Of a stretch of DNA of 64,000 bases, positions 25,320 to 34,915 are shown one piece after another. Below the pieces are notes generated by a model. It was not told where the DNA came from. It saw only the letters and a program-made list of their open reading frames with translations, and did no database searches. Origin of the DNA: Lentzea sp. NBRC 102530. GTDB taxonomy: Bacteria; Actinomycetota; Actinomycetes; Mycobacteriales; Pseudonocardiaceae. Made by a program: the position numbers and the translations under genes. How positions within the stretch are numbered: the stretch's first letter is position 1; each line of letters starts with the position of its first letter. The stretch spans positions 124,001 to 188,000 of the forward strand of contig NZ_BSTF01000010.1 of NCBI RefSeq assembly GCF_030269365.1, read 5' to 3'.

Positions 25320-28064
25320 TCACATCATCGCCACAACTCCGCGCCGCAGCGCGTCGACGGCCTTGGCCGCGGCCGCGCCGACCGGGTCCTGTCGGCCGAC
25401 CACCTCACGGATCTGGTCCAAAAGGTCGATCACCTGCCGGCACCAGCGCACGAAGTCGCCCGCGCCGAGCTCGTTGCCGCCCGCCTCGGCCGCGCTCAGC
25501 ACCTTCTCGAGCGACTCGCCGCGCGCCCAGCGGTACACCGGCCACGCGAAGCCGGGGTCGGGCTGGCGGGTGATGCGTTCGAGCTTGTGACGGCGCTCGT
25601 CGTCCTCGATCTCCGCCCACAGCCGCACGGTCTTGAGCATCGCGTCCGCGACCGGGCCCTGCGGGAGCCGCGCCTCGACGGGACCGTCCCGGCGCGCCTC
25701 GTAGACCAGCGACGACACGACCGCCGCCAGCTCTTCGGGCTTGAGGCCCTTCCACACGCCGCCCCGGATGCACTCGGCCGCGAGCAGGTCCGACTCGCTG
25801 TAGAGCCTGGTCAGGCGCTTGCCGTCGGCGGTGACCTCCTCGGCCTCGCTCAGGTAGCCGCGCTCGCGCAGCAACGCGCGGATGCGGTCGAACTGGCGCG
25901 CGAGCGAGTGCGTCGTCGCCGCGACCTTGCGCTCCAGCTGCTCGGTCTCGGCCAGCAACCGGTGGTAGCGCTCTCCCCAGCGGGCGTGGTCCTCGCGCTG
26001 GTCGCACCCGTGGCAGGGGTGCGCGCGCAGGGCCCGGCGCAGCGTCGCGAGCTCGGGGTCGTCGTCCGCCGTGGTCTGCCGGCGGCCCCGGGACGGCACG
26101 GTGATGCCCGTGTTGCGGATCGTGGACGCGAGGTCGCGCCGTGACTTGGGCGAGCGCACGTCGACCTGCCGGGGCAGCCGGACGTGCCCGAGCACCTCGA
26201 CCGGCGCCGGGAAGTCCGCCGACGTGAGCCGGCCGGACCAGCGGTCCTCGGTGACGACCAGCGGCCGCGCCTCGCCGAGCGGCTCGATGCCGGGGTCGAT
26301 GACGACGGCGAGACCGCTGCGACGCCCGGACGGCACCGCGATCACGTCGCCCTTGCGCAGCCGTTCGAGCGACTTGGCCGTCTCGATGCGGCGCGCGTTG
26401 GTGTTCTGCTTCGCGAGCTGCTTCTCCCGGTCGCCGATGCGGCGGCGCAGCGACGCGTACTCCGCGAAGTCGCCCAGGTGGCACGTCATCGACTCGGAGT
26501 AGCCCGCGAGCGCCTCCTTGTTGCGGTCGATGCGGCGCGCGAGCCCGACGACCGAGCGGTCGGCCTGGAACTGCGCGAACGACTGCTCCAGGATCACGCG
26601 CGCGGACTCGGCTCCGAGCTGGTGCACGAGGTTGACGGCCATGTTGTAGCCCGGCCGGAACGACGAGCGCAGCGGGTACGTGCGGGTGGACGCGAGGCCG
26701 CCGACCGACTTGGGGTCCATGCCCGGCTGCCACACGACGACCGCGTGCCCCTCGACGTCGATGCCTCGCCGGCCCGCACGGCCCGTGAGCTGCGTGTACT
26801 CACCGGGCGTCAGGTCGACGTGCGCCTCGCCGTTGTACTTCACGAGCTTCTCGAGCACGACCGTCCGCGCGGGCATGTTGATGCCGAGCGCGAGCGTCTC
26901 GGTCGCGAACACGACCTTCACCAGACCGCGGACGAACAGCTCCTCGACGGTCTCCTTGAACGCGGGCAGCAGCCCGGCGTGGTGCGACGCGATGCCCCGC
27001 TCCAGCGCCTCCCGCCACTCCCAGTACCCGAGCACCATGAGGTCGGCCTCGGGCAGGTCGCGGGTCTTCTCGTCGATGATCCGGCGGACCTCTTCGGACT
27101 CCTCCGGCGTGTTGAGCCGCAGCCCCGCGCGCGCCGTCTGCGCGACCGCCGCGTCACAGCCCGCGCGGCTGAACACGAACACGATCGCCGGCAGCAGGGA
27201 CGCGTTGTCGAGCCGCTGGATCATGTCGGTGCGCGACGGCGGCTTGTAGCCGGTGTTGCGCGGCGGGCGGCCACCGCTGCCGCCGCCGCGGTTGCGGCCG
27301 CGGCTGAACGGCACGTGGTACCGCGTGAGCTCCTCGGTCTTGCGCAGCACCTGCGCGTTGATCCGAGCGTGCGTCTGGTCGCCCTCGAACAGGTCGAGCA
27401 TCTGGTTGCCGACCATCATGTGCTGCCACAGCGGCACGGGCCGGTGCTCGTCGACGACGACCGCCGTGTCGCCGCGCACCTCGACCAGCCACTCGCCGAA
27501 CTCCTCGGCGTTGCTGACCGTCGCGGACAGACCGACGACCTGCACGTGCTCGGGCAGGTGCAGGATCACCTCTTCCCACACCGGCCCGCGGAACCGGTCG
27601 GCGAGGTAGTGCACCTCGTCCATCACGACGTACGCGAGACCGTCCAGAGTGGACGAACCCGAGTACAGCATGTTCCGCAGCACCTCGGTCGTCATGACCA
27701 CGACCGGCGCGCCGCCGTTCACGCTCGTGTCACCGGTGAGCAGGCCGATGTTCTCCGGCCCGTACCGCGCGGTGAGGTCGGCGAACTTCTGGTTGCTCAA
27801 CGCCTTGATCGGCGTCGTGTAGAAGCACTTGCGGCCCTCGGTCAGCGCGAGGTGCACGGCGAACTCGCCCACCACCGTCTTGCCGGCACCGGTGGGGGCG
27901 CAGACGAGCACTCCATGACCGTCCTCCAGGGCCTCGCAGGCCTGGCGCTGGAACGGGTCCAGCTCGAACGAGATCACGGACAGGAAGTCGGTCAGCTTGG
28001 GCCGTTCGGCACGACGCCGGGATTCGGCGTAGGCCTCGGCCGGGGACCGCGAAGCACTTGACAC
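25320..28064 (-). CDS. helY: Ski2-like DEAD/DEAH-box RNA helicase
   Basis: 914 residues from GTG. Helicase motif I APTGAGKT (~56-63), TTPIKALSNQKF (Ia), MDEVHYL (DEVH, motif II), LSATVSN (III), then helicase C-terminal motifs FATETLALGINMPA and QLTGRAGRRGID (VI). The C-terminal half is the Ski2-like accessory region. HelY is widespread in actinobacteria and probably acts on structured RNA. In many relatives it lies just downstream of tatA-tatC, and here htpG and a lipid kinase intervene. About 96 bases separate its stop from the DUF4333-gene start. Confidence 0.93.
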   Translation of the reverse strand: MSSASRSPAEAYAESRRRAERPKLTDFLSVISFELDPFQRQACEALEDGHGVLVCAPTGAGKTVVGEFAVHLALTEGRKCFYTTPIKALSNQKFADLTARYGPENIGLLTGDTSVNGGAPVVVMTTEVLRNMLYSGSSTLDGLAYVVMDEVHYLADRFRGPVWEEVILHLPEHVQVVGLSATVSNAEEFGEWLVEVRGDTAVVVDEHRPVPLWQHMMVGNQMLDLFEGDQTHARINAQVLRKTEELTRYHVPFSRGRNRGGGSGGRPPRNTGYKPPSRTDMIQRLDNASLLPAIVFVFSRAGCDAAVAQTARAGLRLNTPEESEEVRRIIDEKTRDLPEADLMVLGYWEWREALERGIASHHAGLLPAFKETVEELFVRGLVKVVFATETLALGINMPARTVVLEKLVKYNGEAHVDLTPGEYTQLTGRAGRRGIDVEGHAVVVWQPGMDPKSVGGLASTRTYPLRSSFRPGYNMAVNLVHQLGAESARVILEQSFAQFQADRSVVGLARRIDRNKEALAGYSESMTCHLGDFAEYASLRRRIGDREKQLAKQNTNARRIETAKSLERLRKGDVIAVPSGRRSGLAVVIDPGIEPLGEARPLVVTEDRWSGRLTSADFPAPVEVLGHVRLPRQVDVRSPKSRRDLASTIRNTGITVPSRGRRQTTADDDPELATLRRALRAHPCHGCDQREDHARWGERYHRLLAETEQLERKVAATTHSLARQFDRIRALLRERGYLSEAEEVTADGKRLTRLYSESDLLAAECIRGGVWKGLKPEELAAVVSSLVYEARRDGPVEARLPQGPVADAMLKTVRLWAEIEDDERRHKLERITRQPDPGFAWPVYRWARGESLEKVLSAAEAGGNELGAGDFVRWCRQVIDLLDQIREVVGRQDPVGAAAAKAVDALRRGVVAMM

Positions 28065-28134
28065 CCCATCAGGCTTTCACATCACCCCGACAATTGCCGT
28101 CGAGATAGCTCAACTTCAACCGACACTGAAACAA

Positions 28135-28167
28135 CAGAGGGCGATGTCTCCACGACATCGCCCTCTG
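28135..28167 (-). terminator. Terminator of htpG
   Basis: Perfect 14-bp stem CAGAGGGCGATGTC/GACATCGCCCTCTG with a 5-base loop, beginning 13 bases beyond the htpG stop and lying between htpG and the helY start. Confidence 0.85.
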
Positions 28168-28179
28168 CCTGCGGTTATG

Positions 28180-30024
28180 TCAGAACGTGCGCTGCACCCG
28201 GTCCGCCACCAGCGACACGAATCGGGACGGATCGGCCAGTTCGCCGCCCTCCGCCAGCAGCGCCAGGCCGTGGACCAGCTCCGCGGTGCCGGCCAGCGAG
28301 TCGCGTTCGCCCGCCGCGAACGCCTTGTGCATGCCCTCGACCAGCGGGTGCGCCGGGTTGAGCTCGAGGATGCGCTTGATCTTCGGCAGCTCCTGCCCCA
28401 TCGCCTTGTACATCTTCTCCAGCGTGGGGGTGATGTCGTGCGCGTCGCCGACGACGCAGGCGGGCGAGGTCGTCAGCCGCGACGAGAGGCGGACCTCCTT
28501 GACGTCGGCCTCCAGCTGCTCGCCGAGCCACGTGAGCAGGTCGCCGAACTCCGCGGCCTTCGCCTCGTTGGCGGTCTTCTCCTCCTCCGTCTCCAGGTCC
28601 ACCTGGCCCTTGGCGACGGACTGGAGCGACTTGCCGTCGAACGACGGCACCGAGTCGACCCACATCTCGTCGATCGGGTCGGTGAGAACGAGGACCTCGT
28701 ACCCCTTGGCGCGCAACGCTTCCATGTGCGGCGACTTCTCGACGGCGACGCGCGAGTCACCGGTCATGAAGTAGATGTGCTCCTGGCCTTCCTTCATGCG
28801 CCCCACGTACTCGGCGAGGGTCGTGAGCGACTCCTCCGAGTTCGTCGAGGCGAACGAGCAGATCTCCAGGATCGCGTCGCGGTTGTCGGTGTCGGAGAGC
28901 AGGCCCTCCTTGAGCGCCGCGCCCACCTCGCCCCACAGCTTCGCGTAGTCGTCGGGGCGGGAGCCCTGCAACGACTTGATGGACGACAGCACCTTCTTCA
29001 CCAGGCGGCGGCGCATCAGCTGGATCTGGCGGTCCTGCTGGAGGATCTCGCGCGAGACGTTCAGCGAGAGGTCCGCCGCGTCGACGACACCCTTCACGAA
29101 CCGCAGGTACTCCGGCATCAGCTCGGCGCAGTCGTCCATGATGAAGACGCGCTTCACGTAGAGCTGCACGCCGCGCTTGCCGTCGCGCATGAACAGGTCC
29201 ATCGGCGCCTGCGAGGGCAGGAACAGCAGCGCCTGGTACTCGAACGTGCCCTCCGCCTGCATGCGGATGGTCTCGAGCGGCGCGTTCCAGTCGTGGCTGA
29301 TGTGCCGGTAGAACTCGGCGTACTCCTCCTCCGTCACCTCGGAGGCCGGGCGCGCCCACAGCGCCTTGCGGGAGTTGATCTCCTCGCCGCCCAGGCGCAC
29401 CGGCCAGGTGATGAAGTCCGAGTAGCGCTTGACGATCTCGCGGATCTTCGCCGGCTCGGTGTAGTCGGGCAGGCGGTCCTCGTCGTCGGACGGCTTGAGG
29501 TGCAACGTGACCGAGGTGCCCTGCGGCGCGTCGTCGACGTCCTCGATCGTGTACGTGGCCTCGCCGGACGACTCCCAGCGCACGCCCTTCTCGGCGTGCG
29601 GGTGCTTCGTCACGAGGGTGACCTTGTCGGCCACCATGAACGACGAGTAGAAGCCGATGCCGAACTGGCCGATCAGGTCGGAGGTGCTGCCCGACTGCTG
29701 TTCCTTGAGCTGCTTGAGGAACTCGGCCGTGCCCGACTTCGCGATCGTGCCGATGAGCCGCACGACGTCCTCGCGCGTCATGCCGATGCCGTTGTCCCGC
29801 ACGGTGAGCGTGCGCTCGGCGGGGTCGGACTCGATCACGACGTGCAGGTCGTCGACGTCGACGTTCATGTCCTTGTCGCGGAACGACTCCAGCCGCAGCT
29901 TGTCCAGCGCGTCGGAGGCGTTCGAGACCAGCTCGCGCAGGAACGTGTCCTTGTTCGAGTAGATCGAGTGGATCATCAGCTGCAGCAGCTGACGCGCCTC
30001 GGACTGAAACTCCAGCGTCTCCAT
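28180..30024 (-). CDS. htpG: Hsp90 chaperone HtpG
   Basis: 614 residues. N-terminal GHKL ATPase signatures are visible: [25 protein letters not shown] and [12 protein letters not shown]. The middle domain and C-terminal dimerisation domain are full length. Cytosolic ATP-dependent chaperone. It lies in the same direction as the tat/lipid-kinase genes, but a 164-bp imperfect palindrome separates them, ending 34 bases before its ATG, so htpG may have its own regulated leader. No HspR or CIRCE site was recognised. Confidence 0.95.
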
Positions 30025-30057
30025 GAATCCCTACCGAAGAACGAAAAACGGACCGAA

Positions 30058-30221
30058 CCAGTGGCGTGGCTCAGCACGTTGCCGGTGCGTTCGTGGTCAG
30101 ACGGGTGTGTCGGGGTGCCGCCCCCACGCCCTCGTACTGGTTGTACGGGGGCGTGGGGCGGTGCCGCGACATGCCCTGCTGAGCGCGGACACGCCGCCCA
30201 CGTGCTGGGCCGCGTCACTGG
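30058..30221. repeat. 164-bp imperfect palindrome upstream of htpG
   Basis: Left arm 30058-30137 and right arm 30143-30221 are inverted copies, with about three quarters of positions complementary and many of the rest able to pair G-U. The 5-base loop is TGGTT. The inner ~24 bp (30114-30165) form a very GC-rich stem. It fills nearly the whole gap between the lipid-kinase stop and the htpG start. It could act as a terminator, a structured htpG leader or a small mobile-element relic. Confidence 0.75.
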
Positions 30222-30230
30222 CCGTCTAAT

Positions 30231-31091
30231 TTAGCGACCCACGACCGTGAGAGCGTCAGGAACCGTCCGAACCGAGACGGGAAGCGCCTCCTGGCGTTCG
30301 CCGTCGGCGTAAGCGATCCAACCGTTGTCCCCGGCCAACGACACCTCGCGCGCGCGGAACGTCCTCACGGCCGGGTGTTCGGTGTGCTTGCCTGTGCGCA
30401 ACGTCGGCAGCATCCGCACCAGCGTCGACCGGCTGCCGCCCTCGACGACCGTCACGTCGAACAGCCCGTCGCCGGCGTCCGCGCCGGGACACACGGGGAT
30501 GCCGCCGCCGTAGTTGGGCGTGTTGCCGACGGCGACCAGCGTGGCGTCGAGCTCGAACTCGTCGTCCTCGGTCGTCACCCGCAGCGGCGCCGACCTCAGC
30601 GAGGCGAGTTCGGCGAGGATCGCGAGGTCGTAGCGGCGCGGACCGGCGGGCCAGCGCATCGCGTTCGCCCGCTCGTTCACCGCCGAGTCGAACCCGGCGC
30701 ACAGCACCGTCGCGAACCACTGCCCCGTCGACAACCGGCCGAGGTCGAGGGTCTTGCGGGTGCCGTGCACGACGTCCTCGACCGACCGCGACCCGATGGC
30801 CGCCGCCAGGTCGTTGCCGGTGCCCGCCGGGACGATGCCCAGCGCCGTCCGCGTGCCCGCGACCGCCTGGATGCCCAGGTGAGCGGCCCCGTCACCGCCG
30901 AGGACGACGAGCAGGTCGACCCCGTCCGCGACGGCCTCGTGCGCCATCGCCAGGGTGCCCTCGGCGTCGTGCGCGACCAGCTGCGTCAGTTCCGCGACGT
31001 GCGGCCTCAGCGCCGCGGCGGTCGACCCGGCCATCCGGGCCGCCCGCCCCTTGCCCGACGCCGGGCAGACGAGCAACGCTGCCCGCGTCAC
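30231..31091 (-). CDS. Diacylglycerol/lipid kinase
   Basis: 286 residues, DAGK catalytic fold. Nucleotide-binding GGDGA (in VVLGGDGAAHLG), then VPAGTGNDLA, and a C-terminal beta domain with DGLFDVTVVEGG. Compared with the usual GGDGT motif the final residue is Ala. It would phosphorylate diacylglycerol or a related lipid alcohol in membrane lipid turnover. GTG 31091 overlaps the tatC stop (GTGA). In relatives a lipid kinase commonly sits between tatC and helY. Confidence 0.88.
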   Translation of the reverse strand: MTRAALLVCPASGKGRAARMAGSTAAALRPHVAELTQLVAHDAEGTLAMAHEAVADGVDLLVVLGGDGAAHLGIQAVAGTRTALGIVPAGTGNDLAAAIGSRSVEDVVHGTRKTLDLGRLSTGQWFATVLCAGFDSAVNERANAMRWPAGPRRYDLAILAELASLRSAPLRVTTEDDEFELDATLVAVGNTPNYGGGIPVCPGADAGDGLFDVTVVEGGSRSTLVRMLPTLRTGKHTEHPAVRTFRAREVSLAGDNGWIAYADGERQEALPVSVRTVPDALTVVGR

Positions 31092-32071
31092 GTGGCGTCG
31101 TCGTAGTTCACGCGCTTCGGGGGTTCCGAGGCGATGGCCTTCTCACCGGGGTCGTTGCCCTCGGCGTCGGACGCGACGTAGTTGAACGGCGCCGCCTCGT
31201 CGTCGTCCAGCTGGTCCCAGCCCTCGTCCTTGCGCAGCTTGGCCTTGCGCTTGTCGTGCACGCGCGCGATCTGGATCGCCATCTCGAACAGCAGCACCAG
31301 CGCGAGCGCCAGCACGACCATCGAGATCGGGTCGGTGCCCGGCGTCGCGATCGCGGCGAAGACGAACAGGCCCATCATCAGGCCGCGCCGCCACTTCGCA
31401 AGCCGCTCGTAGGAGAGCACGCCCGCGCGGTTCAGCATGACCACGACCAGCGGGATCAGGAAGCTGACGCCGAAGATGAACAGCATCGTGATGACGAAGT
31501 TGATGTACTTGCTGCCGGTGAGCGCCGTGACCCAGTTGTCGCCACCGAAGCCGAGCAGGACCTTCAGGCCCTCGGGCACGACCAGGTACGCGAGCACCGC
31601 GCCCGCCACGAACAGCAGCGCGCCCGCGCTGACGAACAGCCGCGCGAACTTGCGTTCCTTCTGGTAGAGCCCGGGCGTGATGAACGCCCAGATCTGGTAG
31701 AGCCAGCCGGGGCTGAGCAGCACCGCGCCCGCCGCCGTGCCGACCTGCAGCCGGACCATGAAGATCTCGAACGGTTCGGTCTGCAGCAGCGCGCACTTGC
31801 CGTTGTTGCTGATCTCGGCCCGGTACTGCGCCAGGTCGGGCTGGCAGTACGGCCCCGTCAGGATGTCCCCCAGCGACGGGATCGGGCCGAGGCGCACCTC
31901 GAACCAGATGAAGCCGAAGATGGCGCCGATGGCCACGATCAGCATCGCCATGCCGAGCCGGTACCTCAGCTCGTACAGGTGATCTTTGAGCGACATCGTG
32001 CCGTCGGCGTTGCCCCGACGGCGCTTGCCGCGTTCCCGGCGCTCAGCGAACCACCGGAACGGACTTGCCAC
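31088..32071 (-). CDS. tatC: Twin-arginine translocase subunit TatC
   Basis: 327 residues from GTG. A charged N-terminus leads to the conserved MSLKDHLYELRYRL (Tat signal recognition) and six membrane helices, with the periplasmic loop conserved Pro/Glu block (TEPFEIFMVRLQVG). A hydrophilic C-terminal tail of ~60 residues after the last helix (IARVHDKRKAKLRK on) is longer than in E. coli, as in other actinobacteria. It forms the receptor complex for folded Tat substrates with TatA. TatB is not seen in the window. Confidence 0.95.
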   Translation of the reverse strand: MASPFRWFAERRERGKRRRGNADGTMSLKDHLYELRYRLGMAMLIVAIGAIFGFIWFEVRLGPIPSLGDILTGPYCQPDLAQYRAEISNNGKCALLQTEPFEIFMVRLQVGTAAGAVLLSPGWLYQIWAFITPGLYQKERKFARLFVSAGALLFVAGAVLAYLVVPEGLKVLLGFGGDNWVTALTGSKYINFVITMLFIFGVSFLIPLVVVMLNRAGVLSYERLAKWRRGLMMGLFVFAAIATPGTDPISMVVLALALVLLFEMAIQIARVHDKRKAKLRKDEGWDQLDDDEAAPFNYVASDAEGNDPGEKAIASEPPKRVNYDDAT

Positions 32072-32110
32072 CGCGTTGACCGTCCTTACAAGTCAGAAGA
32101 GACCGGAGGG

Positions 32111-32410
32111 TCAGCTGTTGGCGGCCTTGTTCTGGGTGGTCTGCTCGATGGGAGGAGCGACCTGGGGAGCCTGCTGCACCGGCGGCTGCGGCTGGGCCGG
32201 CGGGAGCTGCTGGACCGGCTGCTGCACGGGCTGCTGCTGGACCGGGGCGTCGTCCGACGAGTCCTGGTCGCGCAGGCCCTTGGTCTCCGCCTTGAAGATC
32301 TTCGCCGACTTGCCGAGCGAACGCGCCATGTCGGGAAGCTTCTTCGCACCGAACAGCAGAATGATCACCACAGCGATGATGATCAGCTCGGTGGGTCCGA
32401 GGTTACCCAT
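32111..32410 (-). CDS. tatA: Twin-arginine translocase subunit TatA
   Basis: 99 residues. The start MGNLGPTELIIIAVVIILLFGAKKLPD gives the single TatA helix, FG hinge and amphipathic helix; the remainder is a Gln/Pro-rich tail (VQQPVQQLPPAQPQPP). GAGG lies before ATG 32410, selecting this over an in-frame upstream start at 32437. It overlaps the small membrane gene by 8 bases, so the two are translationally linked. Pore-forming subunit of the Tat translocase. Confidence 0.95.
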   Translation of the reverse strand: MGNLGPTELIIIAVVIILLFGAKKLPDMARSLGKSAKIFKAETKGLRDQDSSDDAPVQQQPVQQPVQQLPPAQPQPPVQQAPQVAPPIEQTTQNKAANS

Positions 32411-32681
32411 TGGTGATCCTCCTGTCTGCCCCGCCACGACGATCGTACGCGGGGTTCGCCCTGGTGCGGGCCTGTTCCGTGGTGCGCCGTTGTGCGAAGG
32501 CCACCTTCAGCGCCGCGGACCGCGCCTTGAGCAGACCGACGCGATCTCCGACCCTGTCCCCCACCAGAGTGCGGGTGCGGGCGAATCGACGCAAGGATCG
32601 GATGACTCGGATCGCGGCGATGATGACCACGAGCAGAGCGACGACGACCAGCGCGAGGGTCGGTGTGGACGGCACAAGCAC
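32403..32681 (-). CDS. Small single-pass membrane protein upstream of tatA
   Basis: 92 residues from GTG 32681 (a second GTG at 32675 is possible). An N-terminal helix (LALVVVALLVVIIAAIRVI) is followed by a strongly basic cytoplasmic tail rich in Arg (RSLRRFARTRTLVGDRVGDRVG, Ala/Arg runs). It ends inside tatA, with 8 bases of overlap, and begins 12 bases after pafC. No known family recognised. Position suggests a link to membrane insertion or Tat assembly, but this is a guess. Confidence 0.65.
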   Translation of the reverse strand: MLVPSTPTLALVVVALLVVIIAAIRVIRSLRRFARTRTLVGDRVGDRVGLLKARSAALKVAFAQRRTTEQARTRANPAYDRRGGADRRITNG

Positions 32682-32693
32682 ACGTTATACGTC

Positions 32694-33665
32694 TTAGGTG
32701 GACAGCAGGTGATCTGCCCGTCGCAATGCCTCGCCCGCCTGGCGCACCACCTCGGCCTGCAGTTCCGCGGGCTGCTCTACGTGCACGTCACCGCCCAACC
32801 CGAGGAGCAGGCGGACCATCCAGGACGGGTCGTCGTAGCGCATGAGGACACGCGTGCGGCCGTCCGAGAGCTCAGCCGCGTGATCAACCGGGTAGTACTC
32901 GGCGACCCAGTGGGCGTCCGGCTCGAGCAGCAGCACGGCGATCTTCTGGTCGTCCCTCGGCTGGAACAACCCCTCCGATGTATCGGTCAACTGGGCGTGC
33001 GGCGGCGGCGCGGACGGTTCGTCCAGCACCTCCACCTCGTCGATGCGGTCCAGCCGGAACAACCGCACGCCGAGCGCCGACCGGCACCATCCTTCGAGGT
33101 AGCCGCGCCCCTCCACGAGCAGCAGACGCATCGGATCGACCACACGGTCGCTCATCGCGTCGTGCGACTGCGAGTAGTAACGGATGCGCACGGCCCGTTC
33201 ACGCTTCACGGCGTCCTGCACGGCGGACCGGACCTCGGTGGTCTCGCCCCGTTCGAACGCTCCGAGCCCGACCACCATGCCCGCGGGTTGCGCCTTGCCG
33301 ACGGCCGCCTCGATCTTCGCGAGCGCCCGCTGCACCGCGTCCGCGTCGACCACGCCGGGGGTGTCGGCCAGCGCCCTGAGCGCGACCAGCAGCGACGCCG
33401 CCTCGGCCGCGGTCAGGCGCAACGGCCGGTCCAGGCCCGCGTCGAACGACACGGTGATCGTCTCGCCCTCGAACGACAGGTCGATGAGGTCGCCGGGGCC
33501 GTAGCCGGGCAGACCGCACATCCACAGCAGTTCGAGGTCCTTGCGCAACTGCTTCGGCGTGATGCCGAAGTCGGCGGCGGCCTCCTTGACGGTGATGGCG
33601 GGCCGGTTGAGCAGGTACGGCACGAGTGCGAGCAGACGCGGCAGCCGTTCGTTCGACGCGGTCAC
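32694..33665 (-). CDS. pafC: WYL-domain transcriptional regulator PafC
   Basis: 323 residues from GTG. Winged helix at the N-terminus (LLNRPAITVKEAAADFGITPKQL), a central WYL domain (EGRGYLEGWCRSALGVRLFRLDRI) and a WCX-type C-terminal extension. PafB and PafC act as one complex that activates DNA-damage genes in mycobacteria independently of LexA, by a single-stranded DNA-type signal sensed through WYL domains. Its GTG overlaps the pafB stop (GTGA), and it is followed by tatA genes as in most actinobacteria. Confidence 0.92.
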   Translation of the reverse strand: MTASNERLPRLLALVPYLLNRPAITVKEAAADFGITPKQLRKDLELLWMCGLPGYGPGDLIDLSFEGETITVSFDAGLDRPLRLTAAEAASLLVALRALADTPGVVDADAVQRALAKIEAAVGKAQPAGMVVGLGAFERGETTEVRSAVQDAVKRERAVRIRYYSQSHDAMSDRVVDPMRLLLVEGRGYLEGWCRSALGVRLFRLDRIDEVEVLDEPSAPPPHAQLTDTSEGLFQPRDDQKIAVLLLEPDAHWVAEYYPVDHAAELSDGRTRVLMRYDDPSWMVRLLLGLGGDVHVEQPAELQAEVVRQAGEALRRADHLLST

Positions 33666-34633
33666 CGCGCTCCTTCCAGTGCGCCCTGCAGGCGGTCCCG
33701 CACGGACTTGGCCAGCACCTCGGGCTCGAGCACCACGACGTCGGGCCCGAACCCGGCGAGCCACTTGGCCGCCGAGTCGGGGAACTTCAGGTCGATCTCG
33801 ACGACGTCGCCACCGTCGCGTTCCTCGACGACCTTCGCGTGCCGGCGCACACCCTGCGCCCGGTCCTTGGCGACCCAGATCCGCGCGGGCGCCGTGTGGT
33901 GCGGATCAGCCTCCGTGCGCGCGATGAGACTCATCAGGTCTGTTCCTTCAGGCACCGTGAACGCGCCGGGCTTGCCCACGGGCCGTACGGCGCCCACGAC
34001 CCGTGACAGCCGGAAGCACCGCGTGTCCTCACGTTCCCGGTCCCAGCCGACGAGGTACCACTTGCCGCGCCACGCGACGACACCCCACGGCTCGACCGTG
34101 CGTTCCTTCTGCCCACCGGGCGGCGGCTTGCGGTAGCCGAACGAGACCGCCTGCCCCGCCTGCACCGCCTGCAGCAGCGGCGGAAAGGCGGGTTCGCTGG
34201 CCCGCACCTTGGGTTCGACGGCGGCGGGCGTGTCCTGGTCGACGTCGACGCCGGCCGCCCGCAGCTTGATCAACGCACCGTGCACGGCACCCGTGAGCTG
34301 CGGCGAGTCCCAGAGCCGTGCCGCCAGCGCCACCGCGGCGGCCTCGTCGGGTTCGAGGTCGATGTCGCCGAGCTCGTAGTCCCGCCGCGCGATCCGGTAC
34401 CCGTCCTCGGCCCCCTCGGCGTTGGACTGCCGTCCGGTCTCCAGGGGGACGCCGAGGTCCCTGAGTTCGGACTTGTCGCGTTCGAACATGCGGAAGAACG
34501 CCTCGTCCGTCGGCGCTTCGTGATAGCCGGGGACGATGGCGCGGATGCGCTCCGCTGTCAGGTACTGACGGGTCGACAGCAGGCACAACACCAGGTTGAC
34601 GAGGCGTTCGGCGCGTGCGATGGCCACGGACAA
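33662..34633 (-). CDS. pafB: WYL-domain transcriptional regulator PafB
   Basis: 323 residues from GTG 34633, with a second GTG at 34627. The N-terminus ERLVNLVLCLLSTRQYLTAERIRAIVPGYHE is the HTH, and the WYL block is RGKWYLVGWDREREDTRCFRLSRV. It partners PafC. Unlike the common order it is not directly after pafA: a YCF48-like gene and a broken lectin lie between them, and a terminator-like hairpin at 34748 would separate its transcription from theirs. Confidence 0.92.
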   Translation of the reverse strand: MSVAIARAERLVNLVLCLLSTRQYLTAERIRAIVPGYHEAPTDEAFFRMFERDKSELRDLGVPLETGRQSNAEGAEDGYRIARRDYELGDIDLEPDEAAAVALAARLWDSPQLTGAVHGALIKLRAAGVDVDQDTPAAVEPKVRASEPAFPPLLQAVQAGQAVSFGYRKPPPGGQKERTVEPWGVVAWRGKWYLVGWDREREDTRCFRLSRVVGAVRPVGKPGAFTVPEGTDLMSLIARTEADPHHTAPARIWVAKDRAQGVRRHAKVVEERDGGDVVEIDLKFPDSAAKWLAGFGPDVVVLEPEVLAKSVRDRLQGALEGAR

Positions 34634-34747
34634 ACCCTAACGCGTGCGCGCGCCGAAACCTCATCACCACCTGCCGTGAACGGTCCGTTCAGAACACACG
34701 GCGGTTGTGGGGTCTCTGGCGCGACTGGGGAAACTGCGGATACGAGA

Positions 34748-34776
34748 AGGACCGGTGGCCCTGCACCACCGGTCCT
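34748..34776 (-). terminator. Terminator between the broken lectin and pafB
   Basis: AGGACCGGTGG pairs perfectly with CCACCGGTCCT around a 7-base loop. It lies 140 bases past the lectin end and 115 bases before pafB. The rest of the 282-base gap (34634-34915) shows no gene. Confidence 0.75.
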
Positions 34777-34915
34777 CACGCTCGGCAAAACCTCTTCGGC
34801 GTCCCTGCAACGCCTCCGAGAGTCATCGTTCACCTACCGGGGGTTACCCCCGCGAAGTGCGGCCGACACATCCCCTTTCGCTGCCGACCCCGCAAGCGTT
34901 ACCAACCGCCTCTGA

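Noticed and set aside
30058..30221. Insertion sequence
   Set aside because: No transposase or clear target duplication; length suits only a palindrome or MITE-like relic.
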